Below, piece after piece: positions 1 to 12,653 of a stretch of DNA of 64,000 bases. The first letter of the stretch is position 1. Every line of letters starts with the position of its first letter. The DNA lies in NCBI RefSeq assembly GCF_008704795.1, contig NZ_CP023690.1, forward strand, positions 6,024,501 through 6,088,500. Reading direction: 5' to 3'. Under the pieces are notes generated by a model. The model saw nothing but the letters and a program-made list of their open reading frames with translations, ran no database searches and was not told the DNA's origin. The stretch comes from Streptomyces spectabilis (GTDB lineage: Bacteria > Actinomycetota > Actinomycetes > Streptomycetales > Streptomycetaceae). A program made the translations under genes and the position numbers.

Positions 1-323
1 CGGCTCGCGTACGGGAAGGGCGCGCCGCGCGGAAGGCCGTCCGCGCCCACCGGCCGCAGCGCCACGAACTCGTCCCTCCACACCTGCCGCAGGCGTGCCG
101 CCACGGCCCGCACCTCGCCGGGCCGCACCCGCAGCGTCACCGTGTGCTCGGAGCCGCTGAGCGACGGCACGGCGGGCCCGTACATCCGGGCGGTCATCGG
201 CTCGTCCTCGCGCCGCCCCTCGAAGCCGACGACGAGGTCGGGGCGGCGGATGACGCCCCGGGGCAGCCGCGTATAGCCGTGGCTGGGGTCCTGCGTGACG
301 TGGACGGGGAGGTCGTGGGCCAT
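1..323 (-). CDS. Hypothetical protein, N-terminal part only (runs off left edge)
   Basis: Only the first 107 or so codons are present; the start is the ATG complementary to 321-323 and the end lies beyond base 1. The protein begins [19 protein letters not shown] and continues without a stop, with a segment that looks like alternating strands and a helix ([19 protein letters not shown]). I recognise no family. The stop of the upstream TPR gene at 329 is five bases before this ATG, so the two are almost certainly co-transcribed and probably translationally coupled. It may therefore be a partner of the TPR/NB-ARC proteins, but that is inference. Confidence 0.6.
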   Translation of the reverse strand, partial: MAHDLPVHVTQDPSHGYTRLPRGVIRRPDLVVGFEGRREDEPMTARMYGPAVPSLSGSEHTVTLRVRPGEVRAVAARLRQVWRDEFVALRPVGADGLPRGAPFPYAS

Positions 324-328
324 GGGAC

Positions 329-2794
329 TCAGGACCTCCGCAGGGCTTCGGGGGCGTGCCCGGAGCGGGGTCCTCCGCCGTCGCCCTCGACGACGTCGAT
401 GTACGTCTCGACCTCCTGGAGCACGGTCGCCGTCGCCAGGTGCTCGACGGTGAAGAGCAGCCGGTGCCGGCCCGCGCGCCGGGGCGTGAACAGGAACTCG
501 GCGGCGTCCGCCTCGCGGGGCGAGGGCCGCAGCGTCACCGCGTGCGCGGGCTCCACGTCGGCGCCGGAGAGCGGGGTGGCGCGGACGGTGAGCCAGGGGA
601 GCGCGGCGGCGGTCCGCTCCGACCAGGGGTGCGCGGGGCCGGGCAGCACCCGCAGCGCGATCCGGGAGGCCGTCCCGGCGGTGGATCGGTCGTCGAGGAG
701 GGTGAGCCGGACGCGCGCGTGCGTGGCGGGCGACAGGGCGGCGTGGTCGAAGTCCGCGTGGGGTTCGGGGAGGGTGAGGCGGGCGGTGAGGGGGATGCGG
801 CCGGTCGCGACGTGGCCCGACCCCCAGGTTCCGCTCCAGAGCAGCCCGGACGGGTCGTCGATGCTCTCGAAGACGCGCAGGGCCTGGTCGTGCTTCCCGT
901 GCGCGGCGTCCCAGAGGTTCCGCCACGGCGCGGCCTGTTCCAGGAGCGTCCACGCCGCTCCGTGGGGGCACTCAGCCCTCCGGAACTCCGACAGCGCCGA
1001 GGACAGTTTCGCGCCTGCCGCAAGCCGGTCCCTGGCGAGGGTCGTCGGCAGGGCCCCGAGACAGTGGTCGGCCCACGCCTGGCCCAGCCGGTCGGAGACG
1101 CCATGGAACCCGCGGTGCGCCCGGCCGAGCGGCGGCCCGGCCTCCTCCGGGCCGCCCGAGACCGCGCGGGCGATGCCCAGGTACAGCTCGGTCCAGGACC
1201 TGCCCCGCACGTCCCCGTTCGCGTGGTGCAGCCCGGCCGCCCGGCCCAGGGCCTCGACGGCTTCCATGACGTCGCCGCGCACCAGGGCAGCCTTGCCCAG
1301 CTCGGTCGCGGTCCAGGCCTCGCCCTGGAGGTCGCCGAGTCCGTCGAACCTGTCCCGGGCGTCCTCCAGGACCTTGCGGGCCTCCTCCACGTCGCCGCGC
1401 AGCAGCCGCAGACGGCCGTAGTGGTGCACGGCCCAGGCCTCGCCGCGCACGTCCCCGCGCACCTGGTGGGCCTCCACCGCCCGCCGGAGCAGCCGGTCCG
1501 CGCCCTTCAGCCGCCCCTGGTCGCACTGGATCGCGGCCCGCGTGTGCAGGATCCAGCCGTCCGGTGCGGTGGCGGGGGCGGGGTCGGACGCCTCGAAGGC
1601 GTCGAGCGCGCCCGAGGCGAAGGGCAGTTCGCCCAAGTAGCGCAGGGTGACGGCGATTTCCCGGACGGCGCGCGGGGCGCTGAGCCGCTCCAGGGCTTCC
1701 AGGGCCCGTTGGGGTGCGCCCGTCTCCCGGACGGCCACGGCCGCAGTGACGCACAGCGGCTTCCAGTCGCCGGTCGCGCGCCACAGGGTCTGCTTGGCCC
1801 GCAGGAGCCGGAAGAGGCCCTGCTCGGTGATCAGTTGGGGTTCCAGGCGTTCCAGGAGGTCCGCTCCCTCCGGGGCGCCGCGGTCCAGGAGCCGTACCGC
1901 CAGATCGACGTACGCGTCGACTGCGGGGCGCGGGTCCGCGGTGCCGTCGAGCACGGCCCGGGCAAGCGCCTGGTCCTTCTCCGGTCCGCCGCGCGGGCCC
2001 CGGCGGCCGGTGAACCGGTACCAGCCCGGCCGCGTCTGCTGGAGCACCCCGTGCGCGGTCAGCACCCGCAGCGCCGCGTCGCGCTGCCGGTCCGTCATCG
2101 GCGTGCCCGCGCAGAGCGCACCGGCCACCGACGCGTCGAACTCGTCACCCTCCCAGTTCTCCACGGCGATGAAGATGTTGAGTGCGGCGGGTCCGAGCGG
2201 CTTGTCCGGTACGGCGGGGGCGGTCGCCGCCACCTCGCTCCGCAACCAGCGTCTCCCGGGCAGGACGTGGGGGCGGTGCGTGACGGCGACGACGCGGGAC
2301 TCGGTGTCCATGACGAGTTGTTCGGCGAGGATCAGCAGTTCGTCTCCCCGCTTGCCGTCGGGCACGCCGTCAAGCACCACCGTCCACCGCCGCCGCGCGA
2401 GGCGGGCACGGCACCGGCCGGGCAGCGCGTCGGCCAGCGCCTGGGGCTGGGCGGCCCGGAAGGGGGAAAGGTGGTCCGCCGCCGGATCATCGTCCGGCGG
2501 GTCCTCCCTCTCGGTCTGTTCGAGCAGCCGCAGCAGCAGTCGCTCCGGCGCCACCGCGTCGGTCGGCCCCACGGCCAGCCACACGGGATCGGACCGCCAC
2601 CGCGACTCCGCGTCCCGGGCGAACCGTGCGAGTCGGGCCGCGACCGCCGACGTGTGCAGCGGCTGGGGCCCGTACAACTCCAGCAGACCGGGCTCCCAGA
2701 GCTGCCACAGGAAGGCGTGCGCCGGCGTGGGCAGGTCCTTCTCGCGCCGCGGCCCCGGAAACGGGCCGCGCGCGTCCGGCACCCAGCCGCCCAT
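329..2794 (-). CDS. TPR-repeat protein with degenerate STAND-like ATPase region
   Basis: An 821-residue protein starting at ATG complement 2792-2794. The first 200 residues resemble the nucleotide-binding half of NB-ARC proteins: a Walker B-like strand TVVLDGVPD is visible, but no GxxxxGK[ST] P-loop precedes it. A winged-helix-like stretch follows, then from about residue 300 to 640 tandem tetratricopeptide-type helices with the recurring signature GxxxGEAWxxxxLG, the same type as in the neighbouring 1075-residue protein. The last 150 residues are strand-rich ([33 protein letters not shown]) and look like an Ig-like or carrier domain. It lies 51 bases downstream of the intact NB-ARC/TPR gene on the same strand, so the pair is likely an operon. 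The role may be signal scaffolding; substrate and partner are unknown. Confidence 0.7.
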   Translation of the reverse strand: MGGWVPDARGPFPGPRREKDLPTPAHAFLWQLWEPGLLELYGPQPLHTSAVAARLARFARDAESRWRSDPVWLAVGPTDAVAPERLLLRLLEQTEREDPPDDDPAADHLSPFRAAQPQALADALPGRCRARLARRRWTVVLDGVPDGKRGDELLILAEQLVMDTESRVVAVTHRPHVLPGRRWLRSEVAATAPAVPDKPLGPAALNIFIAVENWEGDEFDASVAGALCAGTPMTDRQRDAALRVLTAHGVLQQTRPGWYRFTGRRGPRGGPEKDQALARAVLDGTADPRPAVDAYVDLAVRLLDRGAPEGADLLERLEPQLITEQGLFRLLRAKQTLWRATGDWKPLCVTAAVAVRETGAPQRALEALERLSAPRAVREIAVTLRYLGELPFASGALDAFEASDPAPATAPDGWILHTRAAIQCDQGRLKGADRLLRRAVEAHQVRGDVRGEAWAVHHYGRLRLLRGDVEEARKVLEDARDRFDGLGDLQGEAWTATELGKAALVRGDVMEAVEALGRAAGLHHANGDVRGRSWTELYLGIARAVSGGPEEAGPPLGRAHRGFHGVSDRLGQAWADHCLGALPTTLARDRLAAGAKLSSALSEFRRAECPHGAAWTLLEQAAPWRNLWDAAHGKHDQALRVFESIDDPSGLLWSGTWGSGHVATGRIPLTARLTLPEPHADFDHAALSPATHARVRLTLLDDRSTAGTASRIALRVLPGPAHPWSERTAAALPWLTVRATPLSGADVEPAHAVTLRPSPREADAAEFLFTPRRAGRHRLLFTVEHLATATVLQEVETYIDVVEGDGGGPRSGHAPEALRRS

Positions 2795-2845
2795 CGCACC
2801 ACCCCCTCAGCCGCCCCCGACGCTCAACTCCCCACTATCGCGCGG

Positions 2846-5800
2846 TCAGTGACGGGACGTCACGGAAACCCCCATGATCTCCCTGGCGTGCCGGTCGGGC
2901 GTCATGCCGAGCCGCCACCCCTGCCAGCCGGTCTCCAGCTCCGCCTTCCGCTCCAGGAACAGCTCGTACGCCTCCGTGTAGCCGTCGAGCTTGGCGTCCC
3001 GCAGCGGGTGTCCGGTGCGGGCGAGCTGGGCCAGCTCCTCCTGGGCGACGGCGACGCCGATGTCCCAGCCGCCGGGCGACGCGTACGGAAGGAGCGTGGC
3101 GCGCAGGAAGTGGGCCCAGTCCTCGCCGCGCCGGTCCCCGTACGAGGCGAAGAGCGAGATGGCGTCGTCGCACAGGGCGAGGGCCGCCTGCGTCCGGGCG
3201 TTGCCCGCGTCGATGACGGCGAGTTCGAGGCACGTCCAGGCCTCGCCGTGGGCGACGCCGATGCGCTGGAAGTCGGCCCGGGCGTCGACCAGGAGCTGCC
3301 GGGCGAAGCCGGAGTTGCGCAGCGAGCCGGTCTGGGCGGCGCGCTGGTCGCGGGTGACGCGGGCCGAGTGGTGGCGGGCGCAGGCCAGGCCGTAGACGTC
3401 GCGCATGCGGGAGAACATGGTGCGGGCCCGCTCCAGGTCCCGTACCGCCTGGTCGAGGACGCCGGTCTCCTCCAGGGCCTGGCCCAGGTAGTACAGGGTC
3501 CAGGCCTCGCCGCGCGCGTCCTCGTTGTCGCGGTGCCGGGAGACCGCCTGGCGCAGGTCGTCGACCGCCGGGGACGGGTCGCCCGCGACGAGCCGGGCGC
3601 GGGCGAGCTGGGTGAGCGCCCAGGCCTCGCCGCGCGCGTCCCGCGTGCGCCGGTACAGATCGAGCGCCCGGCGCAGTTCGGTCTCCGCGCGCGGTACGTC
3701 GCCCATGCGCAGGCACACCTGGCCGAGCTGGAAGTGCGCCCAGGCCTCGCCGTGCACGGAGCCGCTGTCGCGGTGCAGTTCGAGGGCCGTGAGCAGCATC
3801 TCCTGTGCCTCGGAGAGACGCGAGCGGTCGCGCTCCACGGCGGCGAGGGCGTGCAGGGTCCAGCCGCGGTCGCCCGCCAGCTCCTCGGCGACCTGGAGGT
3901 CGAGGGCCTCGCGGAGCCGGGCCGCGGCCTCGGAGAGGTTGCCCTGGTGGTGCAGGGTGATGCCGAGGGAGCCGAGGGCGCGGGCGGCCCCCGCATCCTG
4001 GTGGGCCTCGAAGTAGAGGTCCACGACCGAGGCGAGGGTGGACCGGGCCTGGTCGAGCTCGCCCAGGTGGCGGGCCGCGATGCCGGTGCGCCACTTCACG
4101 TTCCGGCCGAGCAGGCCCTGGTCGACCGCCTGCGCGAGCTCGCTGATCTCGCCCAGGCGGTAGAGGTCGCCGCGGAGCAGGCAGTAGTCGCACAGCGCGC
4201 CGAGCAGGCCGAGCACGGCCCGGGGTTCGACGCCCTCGGCGTGCCGCAGGGCCGCCGTGATGAAGCTCGACTCGTCGTCGAGCCAGCGGAGCGCCGCGTC
4301 CAGGGAGGTGAAGCCGTGCTGTCCGAACTGGTCGGCGCGCGTGGAGGTCTTGCCGTCGACAAGGCGGATCACGGAGTCGGCCAGCTCGCCGTAGCTGGCG
4401 ATGAGACGTTCCTGCGCGGCGCTGCGCTCGGTCGGCTCCTCCTCGTCGGCGAGCCGGGCCTGGGCGAAGGAGCGGACGACGTCGTGCAGCCGGTAGCGGC
4501 TGGCGCGCACCTGGTCGATGAGGCCCGCGCGGGACAGCGCGGTGAGCTGCCGGGCCGCCTCCTGCTCGTCGGCGCCGAGCAGCGCGGCCGCCGCGGCGGT
4601 GCCGAGCGAGGCCCGCCCGGCGAGGGCGAGGCGCCGCAGCAGACGGCGCGCGGCCTCGGGCTGGTCGCTGTAGCGCAGCCACAGGGTGCGCTCGACCGGC
4701 TCCACGGGTCCGTACGCGGCGAGGTCGGCGACGAGCGCCTCGGGGGTGCGGGGGCCGAGCGCGGAACCCGCGACGCGCAGCGCCAGCGGAAGCCCGGCGC
4801 ACAGCTCCCGCAGCCGGTCGAGGGACTGGGCGTCGTACGGCTCCGGCAGGTCCTGCGCCACCTGCCGGATGAGCTGCTCGGCCCCGGCGTCGTCCAGCGC
4901 CTCCACCGCGATCTCGTGCACCCACGCGGGCAGGTCCGCGGGCAGGTCGAGGGGGCCCCGGGCGGTGACGAGGACGAGGCTGTCGGAGCGCTCGGGCACC
5001 AGCGTGCGCACCTGCTCGGGGTCGCTCGCGTCGTCCAGGACGACGACGACCTCAAGGCCGGTGAGGTGCTGGTGATACAGCTCGCTGAGCCGCTTGACCT
5101 GCTGCTCCTGCGTCGAGCGCTCACGGAAGAGGAGCTGTTCGCGCGGGGCGCCCAGGCGGTTCAGGAGGTGGAGGAGCGCGTCGCGCGTGGACAGCGGCGG
5201 CGTGTCCGGGCTCTCGCCGCGCAGGTCCACCACGCAGGCCCCGCGGAACTGGTCCTTGAGGTCGTGCGCGGCCCGCACCGCGAGCGAGGACCGGCCCGCC
5301 CCGGGCGCGCCGTGCAGGACCACCACGGTCGACTTGGTCTGGGTGCTGGCCCGGGCCGCGTGCACCCACTGCGCGATCCGTCCGAGCTCGGCCCGTCTGC
5401 CCGCGAACTCGCCGTCCGGCTGCGGGAGCTGCGCGAAGGACTGCTCCAGGACGGTGCGCCGCCGGGCGGCCGCGCTCTTGTCGGCGCCGCGCAGCTGGGG
5501 CGCCCGCTTCTGCTGTCCGGAGCGCGCGCCGCCGACGCCGCCCGCCGTGGCCGCCGTGAGGACCCGCTGCTGGTCGAGGAACGGCCTGATGCCCCGCACC
5601 TCCAGGGCCGTCAGCCACTGGAGCCGGAGCTGCTCGGGCCCGCCGGGCTGGTGGACCGTGCCCGCGTGCCGCTGCGCCGCCGGGACGTGGGCCGCCGTCA
5701 CCTTCACCACGGTCGCGGCGAACCCGGCGACCGCGACGGCCCCGCCCGCGCCGAGCGCGGTGCCGCCGCCCGTGCCGAGCACGAGGTCGGCCACGCACGC

Positions 5801-6073
5801 GGCGACGGCGGCGACCGCCACGACGAGCAAGGGCGTCCCGGCCGCCTCCTTCGCGTACCGCTGACCGAACGTCAGCTGCCCCGCGGCAGACTCGTCCAGG
5901 GCCCGCGTGTACGCCTCGTACTCCTCGGCCGCCGTCTGCTCCATGGCGTCCAGGGAGGCCCGCGCCCGGGAGAGCAGCACGTTCCCGTCGGTGCGGCCGC
6001 CGGTGCGCCGGACCTCTTCCTCGACCGCCCGTGCCAACAGGCGCTCGGCTTCGGCCCGGTGGCTGTCCCGCAT
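2846..6073 (-). CDS. NB-ARC/TPR (STAND-family) protein with membrane-like N-terminus
   Basis: A 1075-residue protein. I place the start at ATG complement 6071-6073 because GAGGGGG lies just upstream; the 39 residues before it look non-coding. Residues 80-128 are hydrophobic and glycine-rich and could form a membrane hairpin. Residues 222-500 are an NB-ARC ATPase: P-loop GAPGAGRSS at 255-263, Walker B VVVVLDD at 342-348, then a GLPLALRV motif and a winged-helix signature ([11 protein letters not shown]). From about 600 to 960 there are TPR helices with repeated GEAW/LG signatures. STAND proteins are ATP-driven switches that oligomerise when the sensor repeats bind a ligand. No SARP or other DNA-binding domain is fused, so this is not an AfsR-type activator. 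Effector and ligand are unknown; with the P-loop-less TPR protein downstream it may form an active/inactive pair. Confidence 0.8.
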   Translation of the reverse strand: MRDSHRAEAERLLARAVEEEVRRTGGRTDGNVLLSRARASLDAMEQTAAEEYEAYTRALDESAAGQLTFGQRYAKEAAGTPLLVVAVAAVAACVADLVLGTGGGTALGAGGAVAVAGFAATVVKVTAAHVPAAQRHAGTVHQPGGPEQLRLQWLTALEVRGIRPFLDQQRVLTAATAGGVGGARSGQQKRAPQLRGADKSAAARRRTVLEQSFAQLPQPDGEFAGRRAELGRIAQWVHAARASTQTKSTVVVLHGAPGAGRSSLAVRAAHDLKDQFRGACVVDLRGESPDTPPLSTRDALLHLLNRLGAPREQLLFRERSTQEQQVKRLSELYHQHLTGLEVVVVLDDASDPEQVRTLVPERSDSLVLVTARGPLDLPADLPAWVHEIAVEALDDAGAEQLIRQVAQDLPEPYDAQSLDRLRELCAGLPLALRVAGSALGPRTPEALVADLAAYGPVEPVERTLWLRYSDQPEAARRLLRRLALAGRASLGTAAAAALLGADEQEAARQLTALSRAGLIDQVRASRYRLHDVVRSFAQARLADEEEPTERSAAQERLIASYGELADSVIRLVDGKTSTRADQFGQHGFTSLDAALRWLDDESSFITAALRHAEGVEPRAVLGLLGALCDYCLLRGDLYRLGEISELAQAVDQGLLGRNVKWRTGIAARHLGELDQARSTLASVVDLYFEAHQDAGAARALGSLGITLHHQGNLSEAAARLREALDLQVAEELAGDRGWTLHALAAVERDRSRLSEAQEMLLTALELHRDSGSVHGEAWAHFQLGQVCLRMGDVPRAETELRRALDLYRRTRDARGEAWALTQLARARLVAGDPSPAVDDLRQAVSRHRDNEDARGEAWTLYYLGQALEETGVLDQAVRDLERARTMFSRMRDVYGLACARHHSARVTRDQRAAQTGSLRNSGFARQLLVDARADFQRIGVAHGEAWTCLELAVIDAGNARTQAALALCDDAISLFASYGDRRGEDWAHFLRATLLPYASPGGWDIGVAVAQEELAQLARTGHPLRDAKLDGYTEAYELFLERKAELETGWQGWRLGMTPDRHAREIMGVSVTSRH

Positions 6074-6310
6074 CTGGTCCCCCTCACAGAGGAGCACGTG
6101 ACAACGCCGTCGCGCGTGCCCGTACCCGCCTACCTTCGCGCGGCACGTGTCCACGCACCCCGCCCTGCACGGGTGCACGTACCCCGTCACCTCTACATGT
6201 ACGTGTCAGTGTGCTGCGAACCCCCGACGGACGCGAGGGAGCGCTCCGAAGGGGGGCGGCGCGCCGAGGCAACCCCGCCGTCAGGCGCCGCGTGCGCGAG
6301 GATGGTCCCC

Positions 6311-8335
<2,025 letters not shown>

Positions 8336-8560
8336 GCGGCCGGGCGACCCCGGACGGTGAATCGCCGCCCGGGGATGCCCGCCGATTGTCCTGCTTCTGT
8401 CACGGCAGAGGCAGGGCGTCCACCTTGTGCTCCTTGTGTGACCATCGGCGTGATACCAATACGGGCGTCGCAGTGGCGTAAGGAGCCGCTGTGAATGTTC
8501 GCCATCGTTCTGTCAGTTGGCCCCAGCACATGGGGCACCGGGGGAGAGGTACTCACCGCA

Positions 8561-9091
8561 GTGAACCGCATGACGCGTACGACCGCCGCAGCCCTGGGCA
8601 CGGCCGGGCTCATCACCGCCGCCCAGCTCGGCCTCGCCGGCACCGCCTCCGCGGCGGGTGACGCCACCCAGCGCTCCGCGTCCGCAGACAAGCCGAGCAG
8701 CTCCGCGCCGTTCGCCAAGGCGACCAGCTCCGGCTGCCCGATCGACATCGTCTACACGTCGCGCTTCTACATCGGCCAGGGCGGCTGGGTGACGGGCAAC
8801 GGCCTGTACTTCGGCATCAAGAACAAGAGCAACAAGAAGTTCTCGAAGGTGAAGTTCACCGTCACCAACGTGAAGAACATCCGCTTCGGCCGGGCGACCG
8901 CCAAGGGCGGCAAGATCACCCACAAGACGTCGCGGTCCATCACGGTCTACGACAAGTCGTTCAGCGGCAAGGCCAAGCTGGGCGTCCAGGTCCGCACCCG
9001 CCTGCTGAACAAGAACAGCTACAAGGTGAAGTTCCAGGTCCGCGGCAACGGCTGGAACTGCGCCGTGAACCAGGGCACCTGGGGCAACTAG
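8561..9091 (+). CDS. Small secreted basic protein of unknown function
   Basis: A 176-residue protein; GTG 8561 is taken as start because GGAGAGG lies at 8543-8549, with ATG 8570 as an alternative. It has a clear Sec-type signal peptide ending in AGTASAAG. The mature part is small, lysine-rich (NKSNKKFSKVKF) and mostly predicted beta-strand, with one cysteine near the mature N-terminus (SSGCPID) and one near the C-terminus (WNCAVNQ) that could form a disulfide. The pattern resembles a single Ig-like or cell-wall-associated domain. No enzyme motif is present. It is monocistronic: a promoter gap lies upstream and a perfect terminator hairpin directly downstream. Confidence 0.75.
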   Translation: MNRMTRTTAAALGTAGLITAAQLGLAGTASAAGDATQRSASADKPSSSAPFAKATSSGCPIDIVYTSRFYIGQGGWVTGNGLYFGIKNKSNKKFSKVKFTVTNVKNIRFGRATAKGGKITHKTSRSITVYDKSFSGKAKLGVQVRTRLLNKNSYKVKFQVRGNGWNCAVNQGTWGN

Positions 9092-9105
9092 CCCGTAACG
9101 CGATA

Positions 9106-9145
9106 CCGGGGTTCGAAAGGCGGCGGCCTTTCGAACCCCGGTTTT
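9106..9145 (+). terminator. Rho-independent terminator
   Basis: A 15-base-pair perfect stem (9106-9120 pairing with 9127-9141), six-base loop CGGCGG and a TTTT run immediately after. It ends the small secreted-protein gene and faces the oppositely oriented hemolysin III gene, so it may also act on that strand. Confidence 0.9.
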
Positions 9146-9186
9146 GTATGTCAGGACACCGAGTGAGCCCGCCCCCTCGGGGGGCG

Positions 9187-9948
9187 TCAGGCGTGCTGGT
9201 AGGCCACGAGGGAGATGCCCACGTAGTGCACGGCGAAGGCGGCGAGGGTGAAGGAGTGGAAGACCTCGTGGAAGCCGAACCAGCGCGGTGAGGGGTTGGG
9301 GCGCTTGAAGCCGTAGACCACACCGCCCGCGCTGTAGAGCAGGCCGCCGACGATGACCAGGATGAGGACCGCGATGCCGCCCGCGCGCATGAAGTCGGGC
9401 AGGAAGAAGACGGCGGCCCAGCCCATGGCCAGATAGCAGGGGGTGTACAGCCAGCGCGGGGCGCCCACCCAGAAGACGCGGAACACGATGCCCGCGGCGG
9501 CCGCGGCCCAGATGCCCCACAGCAGCCACTGGCCCTTGGCGTCGGGCAGCAGGAGCATCGTCAGCGGGGTGTACGTGCCCGCGATGATCAGGAAGATGTT
9601 GGCGTGGTCGAGGCGGCGCAGGACGCGGTCCATGCGCGGCGACCAGTCGCCGCGGTGGTAGAGCGCGCTGACGCCGAACAGCAGGCAGGCCGTCAGGACG
9701 TAGATCCCGCAGGCGACGCGGCCGCGGGTGGAGTCGGCGAGCGCGGTCAGGAAGAGGCCGGACACCAGCACCGCGGGGAACATCCCGGCATGCAGCCAGC
9801 CGCGCAGCTTGGGCTTCACCGGGCGCACGGCCGCGGCGACGGGTTCGAGGGCTGCGGCGGCGATCTCGCCTGCGGGGACGGCGGGGCCTGAGCCGCCTGC
9901 GGCAGAACTCGTGATCGCGTCGGGGACGGGAGCGGTCATGCGCCGCAT
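9187..9948 (-). CDS. Hemolysin III / PAQR-family membrane protein (TrhA type)
   Basis: A 253-residue integral membrane protein with seven hydrophobic segments. Family hallmarks are SALYHRG (first metal-site histidine), RLDHANIFLIIAGTYTP and the C-terminal FGFHEVFHSFTLAAFAVHY carrying the paired histidines expected to bind zinc. Bacterial members are called hemolysin III but belong to the PAQR superfamily; a role in membrane lipid or energy homeostasis is discussed, and haemolysis is not established for actinobacterial members. Start is ATG complement 9946-9948 with a weak AGGT upstream; an ATG three codons later is possible. A palindromic operator-like element sits immediately upstream of the start. 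Confidence 0.88.
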   Translation of the reverse strand: MRRMTAPVPDAITSSAAGGSGPAVPAGEIAAAALEPVAAAVRPVKPKLRGWLHAGMFPAVLVSGLFLTALADSTRGRVACGIYVLTACLLFGVSALYHRGDWSPRMDRVLRRLDHANIFLIIAGTYTPLTMLLLPDAKGQWLLWGIWAAAAAGIVFRVFWVGAPRWLYTPCYLAMGWAAVFFLPDFMRAGGIAVLILVIVGGLLYSAGGVVYGFKRPNPSPRWFGFHEVFHSFTLAAFAVHYVGISLVAYQHA

Positions 9949-9954
9949 CGTACC

Positions 9955-9973
9955 TACGGAACCGTAAGTTACG
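9955..9973. promoter_or_regulatory. Overlapping inverted repeats at hemolysin III promoter
   Basis: TACGG-AA-CCGTA (9955-9966) overlaps CGTAA-G-TTACG (9963-9973), giving two interlocked palindromes within 19 bases directly upstream of the hemolysin III start. The geometry is typical of TetR-type operators. The regulator is not in the window. Confidence 0.4.
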
Positions 9974-10179
9974 TATCAAAGCGGTGAAATCACATCCTAC
10001 AAGTGGCCATGGTCACTCCGCTCACGTGTGAAGCCCTCTGGACAGATGGGCGGCAGGGACGGATGATCAAATGAGTGCGGTCGGCACCGGATGAGCGCCA
10101 GAAGATCGAAATGCAGTGAAGCGTCCGGGTCGCAGCCCCCACGGGGCCCCAACCTAAAACCCCTCGTATAGGAGCAATC

Positions 10180-12030
10180 GTGGCGCGCGATATCGCGGCT
10201 CCCTCTTCCTCGCAGTCCTCGCAGTCCGCGGGCACCCTTCCCACCGACCACCAGGGGCTCGTCTCCTGGGTGAACGAGATCGCCGAACTGACCCAGCCGG
10301 ACAGCGTGGTCTGGTGCGACGGTTCCGAGGCCGAGTACGAGCGCCTGTGCGAGGAGCTCGTGGCCAAGGGCACCTTCAAGAAGCTGGACCCGATCAAGCG
10401 GCCGAACTCCTACTACGCGGCCTCCGACCCCACGGACGTCGCACGCGTCGAGGACCGCACCTTCATCTGCTCCGAGAAGGAGGCGGACGCGGGGCCGACG
10501 AACCACTGGAAGGACCCGGCGGAGATGCGGGACGTCTTCGCGGGGGAGAAGGGGATCTTCCGCGGCTCCATGCGCGGCCGGACCATGTACGTCGTGCCCT
10601 TCTGCATGGGCCCGCTCGGCTCGCCGCTGTCCGCGATCGGCGTCGAGATCACCGACTCGGCGTACGTCGCCGTGTCCATGCGCACGATGACCCGCATGGG
10701 CCGGCCGGTCCTGGAGGAGCTGGGCTCCGACGGTTTCTTCGTGAAGGCCGTGCACACCCTCGGCGCCCCGCTGGAGCCCGGCCAGGCGGACGTGCCCTGG
10801 CCCTGCAACTCCACGAAGTACATCTCGCACTTCCCGGAGTCGCGCGAGATCTGGTCGTACGGATCCGGGTACGGCGGCAACGCCCTGCTGGGCAAGAAGT
10901 GCTACGCCCTGCGCATCGCCTCGGTCATGGCCCGCGACGAGGGCTGGCTCGCCGAGCACATGCTGATCCTGAAGCTCACGCCGCCGCAGGGCGAGTCGAA
11001 GTACGTCGCCGCGGCCTTCCCGAGCGCCTGCGGCAAGACGAACCTCGCCATGCTGGAGCCCACGATCTCCGGCTGGACCGTCGAGACCATCGGCGACGAC
11101 ATCGCCTGGATGCGGTTCGGCGAGGACGGCCAGCTGTACGCGATCAACCCCGAGGCCGGTTTCTTCGGTGTCGCGCCCGGCACCGGTGAGCACACCAATG
11201 CCAACGCGATGAAGACGCTGTGGGGCAACAGTGTCTTCACGAATGTGGCCCTGACCGACGACGGCGACGTGTGGTGGGAGGGGATGACCGAGGAGACCCC
11301 GGCGCATCTGACGGACTGGAAGGGCAACTCCTGGACGCCGGAGTCCGGCACCCCGGCCGCGCACCCGAACGCCCGCTTCACCACGCCCGCCGCGCAGTGC
11401 CCGATCATCGCGCCCGAGTGGGAGGACCCCAAGGGCGTGCCGATCTCGGCGATCCTCTTCGGCGGGCGCCGCGCCTCCGCGGTCCCGCTGGTCACCGAGT
11501 CCTTCGACTGGAACCACGGCGTCTTCCTCGGCGCGAACGTGGCCTCCGAGAAGACCGCCGCCGCCGAGGGCAAGGTCGGCGAGCTGCGCCGCGACCCGTT
11601 CGCCATGCTGCCGTTCTGCGGGTACAACATGGGCGACTACATGGCCCACTGGGTCGACGTGGCCAAGGGCAAGGACCAGTCCAAGCTGCCGAAGATCTAC
11701 TACGTGAACTGGTTCCGCAAGAACGACGCGGGCAAGTTCGTCTGGCCCGGCTTCGGCGAGAACAGCCGCGTCCTGAAGTGGATCGTGGGCCGCCTCGAGG
11801 GCACCGCCGAGGGTGTCGAGACGCCCATCGGCGTCCTCCCGACGGCCGCGTCCCTGGACACGAACGGGCTCGAACTGCCCGCGGCCGACCTGGAGTTCCT
11901 CCTCACGGTGGACAAGGAGGTCTGGCGCGAGGAGGCGGCGCTCGTGCCCGAGCACCTCAACACGTTCGGTGACCACACGCCGAAGGAGCTGTGGGACGAG
12001 TACCGGGCGCTGGTCGCGCGACTGGGCTGA
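10180..12030 (+). CDS. pckG: Phosphoenolpyruvate carboxykinase (GTP)
   Basis: A 616-residue protein starting at GTG 10180 with AGGAG six bases upstream. It catalyses oxaloacetate + GTP to PEP + GDP + CO2, the first committed step of gluconeogenesis, in the cytoplasm. Visible hallmarks of the GTP-dependent family: the kinase-1a P-loop PSACGKTN (around 281-288), the kinase-2 metal site GDDIAWM (305 on), the [13 protein letters not shown] segment, and the [10 protein letters not shown] region. The length is typical. The gene is preceded by a 230-base non-coding region and followed by C/G-rich repeats that can fold into terminators, so it is monocistronic. I see no frameshift or missing catalytic residue. 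Confidence 0.97.
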   Translation: MARDIAAPSSSQSSQSAGTLPTDHQGLVSWVNEIAELTQPDSVVWCDGSEAEYERLCEELVAKGTFKKLDPIKRPNSYYAASDPTDVARVEDRTFICSEKEADAGPTNHWKDPAEMRDVFAGEKGIFRGSMRGRTMYVVPFCMGPLGSPLSAIGVEITDSAYVAVSMRTMTRMGRPVLEELGSDGFFVKAVHTLGAPLEPGQADVPWPCNSTKYISHFPESREIWSYGSGYGGNALLGKKCYALRIASVMARDEGWLAEHMLILKLTPPQGESKYVAAAFPSACGKTNLAMLEPTISGWTVETIGDDIAWMRFGEDGQLYAINPEAGFFGVAPGTGEHTNANAMKTLWGNSVFTNVALTDDGDVWWEGMTEETPAHLTDWKGNSWTPESGTPAAHPNARFTTPAAQCPIIAPEWEDPKGVPISAILFGGRRASAVPLVTESFDWNHGVFLGANVASEKTAAAEGKVGELRRDPFAMLPFCGYNMGDYMAHWVDVAKGKDQSKLPKIYYVNWFRKNDAGKFVWPGFGENSRVLKWIVGRLEGTAEGVETPIGVLPTAASLDTNGLELPAADLEFLLTVDKEVWREEAALVPEHLNTFGDHTPKELWDEYRALVARLG

Positions 12031-12040
12031 GCCTTTTCCT

Positions 12041-12117
12041 GCCCACCCGCCCACCCGCCCACCCGCCCACCCGTGACGCCCGACGGGGCGGGTGGGCGGG
12101 ACCGGGGCCGGGTGGGC
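12041..12117 (+). repeat. Octamer tandem repeat with inverted copies, probable pck terminator
   Basis: Four perfect copies of GCCCACCC run from 12041 to 12072, and inverted copies GGGTGGGC lie at 12090-12097 and 12110-12117. Several alternative hairpins can form in the 105-base gap between convergent pckG and the 12136 gene, so it probably acts as a bidirectional terminator. Slippage in the octamers is plausible. Confidence 0.6.
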
Positions 12118-12135
12118 GGTGGTCGTGGGGAGAGG

Positions 12136-12543
12136 TCAGGCTCCGACCAGTTCCGTGGCCTGGGCGTGGGCTTCCATGCGCTGGGCGGCGAGGATCGCCG
12201 CCCCCGTGTCGGCACGGGACGCGGCCACCACCAGGGCGCGGCCCGCGAGGGCGTGGGCGCGCTGGTGCAGGGCGGTCAGATGGGGCTCGTGGATGGCGGC
12301 GGCGACTGCCGAGCGGACCGGCGGCAGGCCCCCGCGCAGGCGGGCGACCTGTGCCGCGAGGCGCTCGGCGGCGGAGTCGAGGGCGGGGTCGGGGGCGAGG
12401 GCGCGCAGCTCGTCGGTGACGGCGAGCAGCGCGGCCAGGTGTCCGGCGAGCTGGATGTCCAGCTCCTCCTCGCGGCTGCGGTGCGGGAAGTCGCCCGGGT
12501 CGGCCATCGTGTGGACCGACTTGGCGCGGATCGGCTCGTACAT
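12136..12543 (-). CDS. Hypothetical protein, small and helical
   Basis: A 135-residue protein starting MYEPIRAKSVHTMADPGDF at ATG complement 12541-12543, with GGAG eight bases upstream. The body is almost entirely predicted alpha-helix and alanine-rich (AGHLAALLAVTDELRAL; LHQRAHALAGRALVVAASRADTGAAILAAQRMEAHAQ), which suggests a helical bundle. No signal peptide, membrane segment or cysteine is present. I do not recognise a family. It lies between pckG (convergent) and the aminotransferase (same strand, about 110 bases upstream). Confidence 0.7.
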   Translation of the reverse strand: MYEPIRAKSVHTMADPGDFPHRSREEELDIQLAGHLAALLAVTDELRALAPDPALDSAAERLAAQVARLRGGLPPVRSAVAAAIHEPHLTALHQRAHALAGRALVVAASRADTGAAILAAQRMEAHAQATELVGA

Positions 12544-12653
12544 GGGATGGGTCTCCAAGCTGTCGAGTACCCATCTTAGCTCTTGAATTAGATCCTGTCT
12601 AAAGTTGAGTCCGTTCCTGAGCGGGGCCCGCCGCCGGCCCCGCCCGCGCCGCG

